Below, piece by piece: positions 24,950-32,983 of a stretch of DNA of 37,043 bases. Position numbers and translations under genes: made by a program. The stretch is taken from contig JANNFI010000104.1 of the NCBI GenBank assembly GCA_031379665.1, forward strand, positions 1-37,043, read 5' to 3'. The notes beneath the pieces are model-generated. The model was not told the DNA's origin, made no database searches, and was given only the letters and a program-made list of their open reading frames with translations. Source of the DNA: SZUA-254 sp031379665 (GTDB lineage: Bacteria > Bacteroidota > Ignavibacteria > UBA10030 > SZUA-254). Position 1 is the first letter of the stretch; each line of letters starts with the position of its first letter.

Positions 24950-26239
24950 TCAGTGTTGTTTGTCAAGTCCGAAAAGGTAACGGATCAGTGAAATCTTCCG
25001 GTGCGTCTCCTCGTGGTCGGTCGCGCCGTGCCCGTTGCGCATGTTTGCCATCGGTGTGTGGAGGAGTTTGTTAACGATTCGTTTCGTCAGGATGTCGATC
25101 TCCTCCTGGTCCGCAGCGCCGAACCGGTGGCGTATCCGCTCCACCTCCTGCTCGCGGACGGCCTCGAAGCTGTCCCGCAGATCCTGGAACGTGGGGCCGA
25201 GCCGGATGGTCCGGGTCCAGCGGTGGAATTCGTTCAACTCTTCGAGGACGATCCGCTGGGCTTTGGGGACCTCGGCCCGCCGGTGATCGATGTTGTGGTC
25301 GATGATGCGGTTCAACGCATCGATGTCGTGGAGGAACACGTTGTCGATGCTGTTGATCTGCGGATCAACATTACGGGGTACGCCCAGGTCGATGATGATG
25401 AGCGGGCGGTTCGAGCGAAGCTTCATCGCCGCGGCGATGTCGGCCCTGGTCAGGATGGGGGCGCTGGTCTGGACCGCGGTGATGACGATGTCCACGCCGG
25501 GAAGTTCCGCCGCCAGCGATTCGTACGGTACGGCCCGGCCGCCGAACAGGGGGGCGATCCGCTCCGCCGCCGAGAACGTCCTGTTGGCGATCACCATCTG
25601 GCCGAGGTTTCGCGAGGCGAGGTGCCTCGCCGTCAGCTTGCCGGTCTCGCCGATCCCCACAAGCAGGGCGGACCTCTTCGAGAGGTCGGCGAAGATCTTG
25701 GTCGCGAGCTCGGCCGCGAGATAGCTGACCGAGATCGCGCCTTCACCGATCTGGGTCTCGGTCCGGACCCGCTTCCCCACGTGGAGGGCGGCGGTGAGGA
25801 GCCGGTTCGTCAGCGTTCCGGTGGTGCCGTGCCCGACGGCCACGGTGTAGGCGTCCTTTACCTGTGCGGTGATCTGCACATCGCCGAGGACCATCGAATC
25901 GATTCCCGAGACGACCTTGAAGAGGTGCTTCACGCCCTGGAGGCCGGTCAGCCGGTAGAAGTTGTCGGGGCCGGGAGCCGCCTCGTGGGGTTTCAGGGAC
26001 GCGAGGAATTCCCACATCGGTGCCGCGGCCCCGTCGCCGGGGGTGGGGACGTAGTAAAGTTCGGTGCGGTTGCAGGTGGAGATGAGGATGCATTCGCTCG
26101 CCCTCGTTTCGCGCAGGCGCTTGAGCGCAGGGGTCAGCTCGTCCGCCGAAAACCACATCGATTCGCGGACCGGGAGGGGCGCCGTCCGGTGGTTGATGCC
26201 GACGCACACGAGGTTCAGTCCCGGTTCCTTCTCTTTCAC
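24950..26239 (-). CDS. hemA: Glutamyl-tRNA reductase
   Basis: HemA reduces glutamyl-tRNA to glutamate-1-semialdehyde, the committed step of the C5 pathway. From the chosen GTG 26239 the protein is 429 residues, a normal length. VGINHRTAPLPVRE (13-26), the catalytic Cys56 in STCNRTELYY, GIDSMVLGDVQI and the Rossmann stretch LLVGIGETGKLTARHL are present, and a C-terminal dimerisation region follows. The frame stays open to a TTG at 26317, but that would add 26 Ser/Pro-rich residues overlapping the upstream gene, so GTG, eight bases after that gene's stop, is preferred. It is coupled to hemC. Confidence 0.95.
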   Translation of the reverse strand: MKEKEPGLNLVCVGINHRTAPLPVRESMWFSADELTPALKRLRETRASECILISTCNRTELYYVPTPGDGAAAPMWEFLASLKPHEAAPGPDNFYRLTGLQGVKHLFKVVSGIDSMVLGDVQITAQVKDAYTVAVGHGTTGTLTNRLLTAALHVGKRVRTETQIGEGAISVSYLAAELATKIFADLSKRSALLVGIGETGKLTARHLASRNLGQMVIANRTFSAAERIAPLFGGRAVPYESLAAELPGVDIVITAVQTSAPILTRADIAAAMKLRSNRPLIIIDLGVPRNVDPQINSIDNVFLHDIDALNRIIDHNIDHRRAEVPKAQRIVLEELNEFHRWTRTIRLGPTFQDLRDSFEAVREQEVERIRHRFGAADQEEIDILTKRIVNKLLHTPMANMRNGHGATDHEETHRKISLIRYLFGLDKQH

Positions 26240-26246
26240 GGGGGGC

Positions 26247-27074
26247 TCATCGTCCGAATTTATGGAATCCGTACGGGAGGATGGTGGTGACGACGATGGA
26301 GAGGACGGCGAGGACAAACCCCGTCACGGTCACGACCATCATCCGCCGGCCCTTCCAGCCGGCCGCCTGCTTGGCGACGAGGCCGAAGACGTAGACCACC
26401 CAGACGGCCATCGTGCTGAAGAGTTTGGGGTCGGCGTACGAGAACGATTCGATCACAAGCGGGAGCCAGATCACGCCGAGGGTGATCGCGACCGTCAGGA
26501 GGATCGTCCCGATGAACGTCGCCGTGACGCTCATTCGTTCGAGCGTTTCGAGGTCGGGCAGGCGCTTGTACACCACGCCGAACTGGTTCGACTTGATGTC
26601 GTGGTAGAGCATCAGGTAGAGGAGGCCGTACGCCGCCGAGATCGTGATGGCCGCGTACCCGAGCAACGCGCTCGAGACGTGGAAGCCCAGGAGGGTGCCC
26701 CGGAGTTGGGCGGGGACCTGGATGTAGTCCTTGACGAACACCGAGGAGATGATCTGGAAGAAGAGGGGGAGCATCAGGATGAAATACCCCGTCTCCCTGT
26801 TCCCGGTCCGGAACTCGATGTAGTAGTAGACGATCGACACCGTCAGCGAGATGAGCGAAAGGATCTCGAAGAACGACGTGATTGGGAAGTGTTCAAGGAG
26901 AATCGTCCGGAGGATCACGTAGACGAGGTGCGCCCCGACGGTGGAGGAGAGGAGGACCCGTCGCAGGCCGGCCGCGCGCAGGTTGCCTGCGAAGAATGCC
27001 TTCCCGTACACCCAGACGGTGGCGAAGTAGAGCGCGGGGAGGATGATTTCGAGCGTGGTGATGAAGAATCGCAT
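26247..27074 (-). CDS. CcsA/HemX-like cytochrome c assembly membrane protein
   Basis: This 275-residue protein has about eight hydrophobic helices. GFHVSSALLGYAAITISAAYGLLYL is close to the family region in which a histidine follows GxH, and the C-terminal half carries further helices, but the WWAWD-type heme-handling motif is not obvious. It belongs to the CcsA/ResC/HemX group (cytochrome c assembly or HemA-associated membrane proteins). Its place immediately before hemA matches the hemX-hemA arrangement seen in many bacteria, where HemX affects HemA level. It is the first gene of the heme operon. Confidence 0.85.
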   Translation of the reverse strand: MRFFITTLEIILPALYFATVWVYGKAFFAGNLRAAGLRRVLLSSTVGAHLVYVILRTILLEHFPITSFFEILSLISLTVSIVYYYIEFRTGNRETGYFILMLPLFFQIISSVFVKDYIQVPAQLRGTLLGFHVSSALLGYAAITISAAYGLLYLMLYHDIKSNQFGVVYKRLPDLETLERMSVTATFIGTILLTVAITLGVIWLPLVIESFSYADPKLFSTMAVWVVYVFGLVAKQAAGWKGRRMMVVTVTGFVLAVLSIVVTTILPYGFHKFGR

Positions 27075-27097
27075 CAGCAGTGGACAAATTCTTTCGA

Positions 27098-27126
27098 AAG
27101 ATACTGAAAATCGTCACGAATCACAA
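27098..27126 (-). promoter_or_regulatory. Possible promoter of the heme operon
   Basis: On the - strand TTGTGA (27126-27121) and TATCTT (27103-27098) are separated by 17 bp, 24 bp before the CcsA/HemX-like start codon. Both boxes match the consensus at four of six positions, so this is the best candidate in the divergent region but not a firm call. Confidence 0.35.
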
Positions 27127-27148
27127 CCTGCAACGACCTGAAATCGTC

Positions 27149-27177
27149 TTGCAACTCCTGCACCCCTTTGGTATATT
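27149..27177 (+). promoter_or_regulatory. Promoter of the M20 peptidase/adenosyltransferase unit
   Basis: TTGCAA (27149-27154) and TATATT (27172-27177) are separated by 17 bp, ending 30 bp before ATG 27208. It faces away from the heme operon, in a 133-bp divergent intergenic region. Confidence 0.55.
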
Positions 27178-27207
27178 GAGCGCACATCATCACAGATCAG
27201 GACCCCA

Positions 27208-28584
27208 ATGGAAGCGATCCTCAGGTACGTCGAAGCAAACCGGAGCAGGTACCTCGCCGAGCTGAAGCAATTCATCGCCATCCCCAGCGTCAGCACGAGT
27301 CCTGACCACAAGAAGGACATCACGCGCTGTGCGCAATGGATCGCCGCCCACCTGAAGAACATCGGAATGAAGGGCATCAGGATCTTCCCGACGAAAGGGC
27401 ATCCGATCGTGTACGCGGAATGGATGGGGGCCCCCGGCGCGCCGACCATCCTGCTCTACGGTCACTACGACGTGCAACCGGTCGACCCGGTGAACCTCTG
27501 GACATCCCCGCCGTTCGAGGCGACCATCCGGGGTGAGAACATCTACGCCCGCGGGACTGCCGACGACAAGGGCCAGGTCCTCATCCATTTCAAGGGCATC
27601 GAGGCCTACCTCAAGAAGGAGGGCCGACTTCCGGTGAACCTGAAGATGATCATCGAGGGCGAGGAGGAAATCGGGAGCGAGCACCTCGGCCCCTTCGTGA
27701 AGGCCAACAAGAAGCTCCTCAAGGCCGACCTCGTGGTCATCTCCGATACTTCGATGTTCGCCAGGGGCGTGCCCTCGCTCTGCTACGGCCTCAGGGGACT
27801 GTCCTATATGCAGATCGACCTCACCGGCCCCAGGAGCGACCTTCATTCCGGCTCCTTCGGGGGTTCCGTGCACAACCCGATCCAGGCGCTTGCCGAAATC
27901 ATCGCCCGACTCCACGACGGGAAGGGGCGGGTGACCATCCCCGGGTTCTACGACAAGGTGCGCAAGCTCACCGCGAAGGAACGCTCGTCGTTCAGGAAGC
28001 TTCCGTGGAACGACAAGAAGTACGCGAAGGAACTCGGCGTCGGGGAACTCTACGGCGAGGCAGGCTTCACCACGCTCGAACGCCTCTGGGCCAGGCCGAC
28101 CCTCGAGTGCAACGGCATCTGGGGCGGATTCACCGGTGAGGGCGCCAAGACGGTCCTCCCCTCGAAGGCCTCCGCGAAGATCTCGATGCGGCTCGTCCCC
28201 GACCAGAAGGCGGCAGACATCGCGAAGCTCTTCCAGCGCTACATCAATAAAATCGCGCCGAAAACCGTGAAGGTCGACGCCCGGTACCTCCACGGTGGGG
28301 AGGCGGCGATCACTCCGCTTGAAAGCCCCGGAGTCCGCGCCGCGATCCGCGCCCTCGAGAAGGGCTTCGGGAAAAAACCCCTCTACCAGCGGGAGGGGGG
28401 TTCGATTCCGATCGTCGTCCAGTTCAAGGAGATCCTCGGCCTCGAGACGGTGCTGCTCGGATTCGGCCTGCCCGACGAGAACGCCCACGCACCCGACGAG
28501 TTCCTCAACCTCAACAACTTTTTCGGCGGCATCAGGACGGTGGTCCACTTCTATAACGAATTGGCCCGCGCGCATAAACGGTGA
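27208..28584 (+). CDS. M20-family dipeptidase/metallopeptidase
   Basis: This 458-residue di-zinc amidohydrolase/peptidase resembles the PepV/carnosinase-type dipeptidases. Metal and catalytic features are His86 and Asp88 (YGHYDVQPVD), Asp119-Asp120 (ARGTADDKGQ) and Glu152-Glu153 (EGEEEIGS). A lid/dimerisation domain with LHSGSFGG and a C-terminal GLPDENAHAPDEFL (with a metal-ligand His) complete the fold. AGGA precedes the ATG, and no signal peptide is seen, so it is cytoplasmic. The actual substrate is unknown. The stop overlaps the next gene's start (GTGA). Confidence 0.92.
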   Translation: MEAILRYVEANRSRYLAELKQFIAIPSVSTSPDHKKDITRCAQWIAAHLKNIGMKGIRIFPTKGHPIVYAEWMGAPGAPTILLYGHYDVQPVDPVNLWTSPPFEATIRGENIYARGTADDKGQVLIHFKGIEAYLKKEGRLPVNLKMIIEGEEEIGSEHLGPFVKANKKLLKADLVVISDTSMFARGVPSLCYGLRGLSYMQIDLTGPRSDLHSGSFGGSVHNPIQALAEIIARLHDGKGRVTIPGFYDKVRKLTAKERSSFRKLPWNDKKYAKELGVGELYGEAGFTTLERLWARPTLECNGIWGGFTGEGAKTVLPSKASAKISMRLVPDQKAADIAKLFQRYINKIAPKTVKVDARYLHGGEAAITPLESPGVRAAIRALEKGFGKKPLYQREGGSIPIVVQFKEILGLETVLLGFGLPDENAHAPDEFLNLNNFFGGIRTVVHFYNELARAHKR

Positions 28585-29123
28585 AGATCTACACCAAAAC
28601 CGGGGACCGGGGTCGGACATCCCTGTTCGGGGGTGCGAAGGTCTCAAAGAGCGTTACGCGGATCGCCGCCTACGGCACGGTCGACGAACTCAACAGCGCC
28701 ATCGGCGCTATTCGCTCACACGGGCCCGAAGCGCGGCTTGACGCGTTCCTGGAGCGCGTCCAGTCTGACCTTTTCAGGGTCGGAGCGGAACTCGCCTCGG
28801 TCGCCGGAACCCCTCTGGGGAACCTGACCCCGATCGGCGATCCCGACGTGGAGCTGATCGAGGGGGAAATCGACCGGATGGACGCCACGCTCGAACCGCT
28901 GAAGAATTTCATTCTTCCGGGGGGGACGCAGGCCGCGTCGGCCGCGCACCTCGCGCGGAGCATCTGCCGCCGGGCGGAACGTCTGGTGGTGGAACTCTCG
29001 GAGAAGGAGGATGTGAGGGGGGGGGTCGTGGTCTACCTGAACCGGCTCTCGGACGCGCTTTTCGTCGCCGCGAGGTGGATCAACGCCGCCACCGGAACCC
29101 CTGAACGGATCTGGAAGCCCTGA
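28581..29123 (+). CDS. Cob(I)yrinic acid a,c-diamide adenosyltransferase, PduO type
   Basis: This 180-residue enzyme adenosylates cob(I)alamin to form coenzyme B12. The N-terminal nucleotide loop KTGDRGRTSLFGG (4-16), AYGTVDELNSAIG, the helix ICRRAERLVVEL and NRLSDALFVAARW are all family hallmarks. The start is GTG 28581, overlapping the M20 peptidase stop by four bases, so the two are translationally coupled. That pairing has no obvious metabolic reason. No other cobalamin gene is in the window, so it probably serves B12 salvage. Confidence 0.95.
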   Translation: MKIYTKTGDRGRTSLFGGAKVSKSVTRIAAYGTVDELNSAIGAIRSHGPEARLDAFLERVQSDLFRVGAELASVAGTPLGNLTPIGDPDVELIEGEIDRMDATLEPLKNFILPGGTQAASAAHLARSICRRAERLVVELSEKEDVRGGVVVYLNRLSDALFVAARWINAATGTPERIWKP

Positions 29124-29130
29124 AAATAAA

Positions 29131-29202
29131 ACGAGCACCTTCAGGATTGGCATTCCAACTTGGGAGGCGAAGTCAGAAACCGTGGTTCCTTCAGGTGCTC
29201 GT
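29131..29202. repeat. 72-bp palindromic element with 10-bp perfect ends
   Basis: ACGAGCACCT (29131-29140) and AGGTGCTCGT (29193-29202) are perfect inverted repeats around a 52-nt interior. CCTTCAGG also occurs as a direct repeat next to each arm. The element fills part of a 244-bp gap between the adenosyltransferase gene and nuoA. Read on the - strand, its end runs into TTTTATTTT, so it could terminate a - strand transcript; on the + strand it could help end the upstream unit. It could also be a small RNA or a dispersed REP/MITE-like repeat. No second copy was seen in this window. After it come only A- and T-runs (29224-29246) and the nuo promoter. Confidence 0.6.
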
Positions 29203-29306
29203 CTCCAAGATAAATAAAGGGATAAAAAAAAGCAACACCTTTTTTTAGACCCTTTTCCCCTCGCAAGAAACGACCCGCGATCCGATCGGCAACCTCCTGT
29301 CATTCT

Positions 29307-29335
29307 TTGACTTTCACTCGATAAATATTTATATT
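29307..29335 (+). promoter_or_regulatory. Sigma70-type promoter of the nuo operon
   Basis: TTGACT (29307-29312) and TATATT (29330-29335) are separated by 17 bp, 32 bp before the nuoA start. The predicted leader is about 25 nt, with no clear Shine-Dalgarno sequence. Confidence 0.65.
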
Positions 29336-29367
29336 CTCACGCATTTTTATCCCTGTACGACTCCTCC

Positions 29368-29784
29368 ATGCTCACAGATTTCGGCCGCGTTTTCATTTTT
29401 TTCCTGATCGGCGTCGTGTTCGTCATCGGCGGCCTGTTCACGGCGTGGATCATCAGGCCGAAACACTGGTACGCCGACAAGCTGTCGACCTACGAATGCG
29501 GCGAGGAGCCGGTCGGCTCACCCTGGATGAAGTTCAACATTCGGTTCTATGTCATCGCCCTCATCTTCCTCATTTTCGAAGTCGAAACGGTGTTTCTCTT
29601 CCCCTGGGCACTGGTCTACAAGGACCTCGGAATGTACGCCTTCGTCGAGATGCTCGTGTTCCTGTTCATCTTGTTTGTCGGGTACGCCCACGTGTGGGCG
29701 CGTGGTGACCTCGATTGGGACAGGCCCGAGCCGGTCATCCCCGTCCTGAAGAAGCACGCGCCAATCCCCAGCCCCAAACTCTGA
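29368..29784 (+). CDS. nuoA: NADH-quinone oxidoreductase subunit A
   Basis: This 138-residue membrane subunit of complex I has three hydrophobic helices. The signature YECGEEPVGSPWMKFNIRFY, with the conserved Cys, and FEVETVFLFPWA are characteristic. It forms part of the quinone-site junction between the membrane and peripheral arms. It is the first gene of the operon, directly after the promoter at 29307-29335, and nuoB follows after 13 bp. Confidence 0.96.
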   Translation: MLTDFGRVFIFFLIGVVFVIGGLFTAWIIRPKHWYADKLSTYECGEEPVGSPWMKFNIRFYVIALIFLIFEVETVFLFPWALVYKDLGMYAFVEMLVFLFILFVGYAHVWARGDLDWDRPEPVIPVLKKHAPIPSPKL

Positions 29785-29797
29785 TCGATCCTTTCCC

Positions 29798-30289
29798 ATG
29801 GGCCTCCTCGACCGCCAATTCAACAACAGCAACGTCATCATCACATCCCTCGACAACCTGCTCAACTGGGCGAGGCTGTCGTCGCTCTGGCAGATGCAGT
29901 TCGGGCTGGCCTGCTGCGCCATCGAAATGATGGCGGCGGCCGCTTCACACTACGACTTCGACCGGTTCGGAGTGATCCCTCGCGCGACCCCCAGGCAATC
30001 CGACGTGATGATCGTTGCCGGGACCGTAACGCTCAAGATGGCAAGCAGGATCAAGCGCCTCTACGACCAGATGGCGGAACCCCGGTATGTCATCTCGATG
30101 GGGAGCTGCTCCAACTGCGGCGGCCCCTACTGGGAGCACGGATACCACGTCCTCAAGGGCGTCGACAGGGTCATTCCCGTGGATGTGTATGTTCCCGGCT
30201 GCCCGCCCCGGCCCGAGGCCCTGATGGAGGGACTCATCAAGCTGCAGGAAAAGATCCGCCGCGACTCCCTCGTTAAAAAATCGGCCTGA
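29798..30289 (+). CDS. nuoB: NADH-quinone oxidoreductase subunit B (cluster N2)
   Basis: This 163-residue subunit binds the terminal [4Fe-4S] cluster N2, which reduces quinone. All four ligands are visible: Cys39 and Cys40 (GLACCAIEM), Cys104 (SMGSCSNCGG) and Cys135 (VPGCPPRPEAL). Arg/Lys-rich loops follow the usual pattern. nuoC begins two bases after its stop. Confidence 0.97.
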   Translation: MGLLDRQFNNSNVIITSLDNLLNWARLSSLWQMQFGLACCAIEMMAAAASHYDFDRFGVIPRATPRQSDVMIVAGTVTLKMASRIKRLYDQMAEPRYVISMGSCSNCGGPYWEHGYHVLKGVDRVIPVDVYVPGCPPRPEALMEGLIKLQEKIRRDSLVKKSA

Positions 30290-30291
30290 CG

Positions 30292-30771
30292 ATGACGTTT
30301 CAGGAGATCGCCGCGCGGTTGCAGGGTAGCTTCGCTGAGGCAGTCCTCGAGGTGAAGGCCGAGGGGGTCATCGACCCGTTCGTGAAGGTCGCCGCGATGA
30401 AGGTCCACGACATCGCGCTCGTCCTGAGGGACGATCCCGATTTCCGGTTCGATTACCTGAATTGCCTCAGCGGAATGGACTACGGCAAGGAAACCCTCGG
30501 CGTCGTCTACCATCTCAGCTCAATGGTACATGGCCACAAGCTCACCCTCAAGACCGACGTCCCGACCGCCGACGCGAAGGTCCCTTCGGTCAGCTCAATC
30601 TGGCCGACGGCCAACTGGCACGAACGCGAAGTGTGGGATATGTTCGGCATCGTCTTCATGAACCACCCCGACCTTCGCCGGATCCTCCTGCCAGACGATT
30701 ATCCCGGCCATCCCCTCCGGAAGGACTTCAAGGTCCCGGAGTTCTACAACGGAATGAAAGTACCTTACTGA
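30292..30771 (+). CDS. nuoC: NADH-quinone oxidoreductase subunit C
   Basis: This 159-residue 30-kDa-type subunit of the complex I peripheral arm has a C-terminal signature WHEREVWDMFGIVFMNHPDLRRILLPDDYPGHPLRKDF, read here as its two halves EREVWDMFGI and DYPGHPLRKDF. The N-terminal domain is short, as in Chlorobiota and cyanobacterial versions. It is separate from NuoD, not fused. nuoD follows after 13 bp. Confidence 0.95.
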   Translation: MTFQEIAARLQGSFAEAVLEVKAEGVIDPFVKVAAMKVHDIALVLRDDPDFRFDYLNCLSGMDYGKETLGVVYHLSSMVHGHKLTLKTDVPTADAKVPSVSSIWPTANWHEREVWDMFGIVFMNHPDLRRILLPDDYPGHPLRKDFKVPEFYNGMKVPY

Positions 30772-30784
30772 TCCCCGCCCGGCA

Positions 30785-31963
30785 ATGGCAAACAACATTG
30801 ACAGCATAGAGCCGGTCGATCGGCCCCTCACCACTTCCACCGGTCGCGTCCTCCGCTCGGAGGAGATGGTCCTCAACATGGGACCCCAGCACCCGTCGAC
30901 GCACGGCGTGCTCCGCCTCGAGTTGATCGTGGACGGCGAGATCATCGTGGACGTCATTCCCCACGTCGGGTACCTCCACCGCTGTTTCGAGAAGCACTGC
31001 GAGGCGATGACGAACTACCAGCAGGTGATTCCTTATTGCGATCGGATGGACTACGTCGCCTCGATGAACATGGACCTGGCGTACGTGTTGGCGATCGAAA
31101 AACTGCTCGGCATCCAGGTCCCCGAGCGGGTGGAATACATCCGCGTCATCATGGCGGAGCTCCAGCGGATCGCGTCGCACCTGATCGCCCTCGGCACCTA
31201 CGGCCTCGACGTCGGGGCGTTCACCCCGTTCCTGTTCATGTTCCGCGACCGCGAGAAGATCCTCGACCTGTTCGAGATGACCTGCGGCGCCCGCCTCCTC
31301 TATAACTACATCTGGATCGGCGGCGTCTCGCACGACCTGCCGCCGGAGTTCATCCCGCAGGCGAAGGAGTTCTGCAAGTACTTCCGGCCGAACATCAAGG
31401 AATTCAACGACCTCCTCACCTTCAACGAGATCTTCATCAAGCGCACGGCGAACGTCGGGATCCTCCCGGCCGACGTGGCGATTGCCCACGCCTGCTCGGG
31501 GCCGATGCTCCGCGGTTCCGGCGTGAAGTGGGACCTCCGCAGGAACGACCCTTATTCCATCTACGACCGGTTCGAGTGGGAGATCCCTGTCGGGACGGGG
31601 GAGTACGGCACGGTGGGGGACTGCTGGGACCGGTACATGGTCCGGATGCGCGAGATGGAGCAGAGCCTTAGAATCATCGAACAGGCCCTCGACCGCATCC
31701 CGGCCGGGGACGTAATGTCGGCGATACCGAAACGGATCCGCCCGGCGGCCGGGGACGTCTACGTCCGGTCGGAGTCGCCCCGCGGAGAGATCGGGTTCTA
31801 CATCGTCAGCGACGGGTCGGGGAGCCCATACAGGGTCAAGGCCCGGTCGCCATCGTACGTCAACCTGAGCGTCGTCCCGGAAATCTGTCGGGGATCGATG
31901 ATCGCTGACGTCGTCGCGATCGTCGGTAGCGTCGACATCGTGCTCGGGGAGATCGACAGGTAG
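30785..31963 (+). CDS. nuoD: NADH-quinone oxidoreductase subunit D
   Basis: This 392-residue 49-kDa-type subunit forms the quinone pocket with NuoB. NMGPQHPSTHGVLR holds His36 and His40 near the quinone head-group site, and Tyr90 (CDRMDYVASM) corresponds to the quinone-binding tyrosine. The C-terminus ends LGEIDR, as the family does. The next gene is nuoH only three bases later, so nuoE, nuoF and nuoG, which normally follow, are absent here. Confidence 0.97.
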   Translation: MANNIDSIEPVDRPLTTSTGRVLRSEEMVLNMGPQHPSTHGVLRLELIVDGEIIVDVIPHVGYLHRCFEKHCEAMTNYQQVIPYCDRMDYVASMNMDLAYVLAIEKLLGIQVPERVEYIRVIMAELQRIASHLIALGTYGLDVGAFTPFLFMFRDREKILDLFEMTCGARLLYNYIWIGGVSHDLPPEFIPQAKEFCKYFRPNIKEFNDLLTFNEIFIKRTANVGILPADVAIAHACSGPMLRGSGVKWDLRRNDPYSIYDRFEWEIPVGTGEYGTVGDCWDRYMVRMREMEQSLRIIEQALDRIPAGDVMSAIPKRIRPAAGDVYVRSESPRGEIGFYIVSDGSGSPYRVKARSPSYVNLSVVPEICRGSMIADVVAIVGSVDIVLGEIDR

Positions 31964-31966
31964 CCT

Positions 31967-32983
31967 ATGCAGGACCTTCTCACGGGAATTCTCGGCAACG
32001 ACATCCTCGTCTATACGATCATGGCCACCGTGCCGCTCCTTTGGATCGTGCCCTACGCGCTCTTCGCGGTGTGGCTCGAGCGAAAGGTCTCCGCGCATAT
32101 GCAGGACCGGCTCGGACCGATGCGGGTCGGCTGGCACGGCTGGGCGCAGACCATCGCCGACATCCTGAAATTGATGCAGAAGGAGGACATCGTTCCGAGC
32201 GCCGCCGACAAGAAGCTGCACTTTTTGGCCCCGTTCGTGGTCTTCGTCGGCTCGTACGCCGCGTTCGCGGCCATCCCGTTCTCGAGCGCCTATGTCGGCA
32301 GCGGGATCAACATCGGGCTCTTCTACGTCATCGCCGTGTCGGCGCTGGTGGTGGTCGGCATCCTGATGGCGGGGTGGTCGTCCAACAACAAGTGGTCGCT
32401 CTTCGGCGCGATGCGCTCGGCGGCGCAGATCATCAGCTATGAAATCCCGACCGCCCTGGCCCTCCTCACCGTCGTGATGCTCACCGGCACGCTCGACCTC
32501 CAGGAGATCAACCGCCTGCAGGCGGGGCCGTTCTGGAACTGGTTCGTCTTCGCGAAATTTCCCTTCATCTTCGTCGCGTTCGTCATCTACTTCGTGGCCT
32601 CGCTCGCCGAAACCAACCGCACGCCGTTCGACATCCCCGAGGCGGAATCGGAGCTGGTCGCGGGGTATCACACCGAATACAGCGGGATGAAATTCGCCAT
32701 CTTCTTCCTCGCCGAATACGGTAATATGTTTGCGGTGTCGGCCATCGGCGCGAGCGTTTTCCTTGGGGGCTGGAACTCACCCCTGGGCGATCTCCTCAAC
32801 GGGCCGGTCTGGGGCGCGTTCTGGTTCATCTCGAAGGCGATGTTCTTTGTGTTCGTGCAGATGTGGCTGCGCTGGACGCTGCCCCGCCTGCGCGTCGACC
32901 AGTTGATGCACATATCCTGGAAGGTGTTGACGCCCTGGGCGTTCGTCTGCATCATCGGGGTCGGCATTCTGACGATGCTATGA
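31967..32983 (+). CDS. nuoH: NADH-quinone oxidoreductase subunit H
   Basis: This 338-residue subunit, with about eight hydrophobic helices, anchors the peripheral arm and forms the quinone entry and first proton-path region. Family motifs are ERKVSAHMQDRLGPMRVG, LKLMQKEDIVP, SLAETNRTPFDIPEAESELVAGYHTEYSGM (read as RTPFDIPEAESELVAG and YSGM) and LPRLRVDQLM near the C-terminus. Its stop overlaps the nuoI start (ATGA). Confidence 0.97.
   Translation: MQDLLTGILGNDILVYTIMATVPLLWIVPYALFAVWLERKVSAHMQDRLGPMRVGWHGWAQTIADILKLMQKEDIVPSAADKKLHFLAPFVVFVGSYAAFAAIPFSSAYVGSGINIGLFYVIAVSALVVVGILMAGWSSNNKWSLFGAMRSAAQIISYEIPTALALLTVVMLTGTLDLQEINRLQAGPFWNWFVFAKFPFIFVAFVIYFVASLAETNRTPFDIPEAESELVAGYHTEYSGMKFAIFFLAEYGNMFAVSAIGASVFLGGWNSPLGDLLNGPVWGAFWFISKAMFFVFVQMWLRWTLPRLRVDQLMHISWKVLTPWAFVCIIGVGILTML

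Noticed and set aside
26240..26317. A Ser/Pro-rich N-terminal extension of HemA from a TTG start
   Set aside because: It overlaps the upstream membrane-protein gene by 70 bases, and the GTG at 26239 gives a normal HemA length.
29223..29247. A-run and T-run able to pair after the palindromic element
   Set aside because: The stem would be A-T only and very weak; it may help termination but cannot be called on its own.
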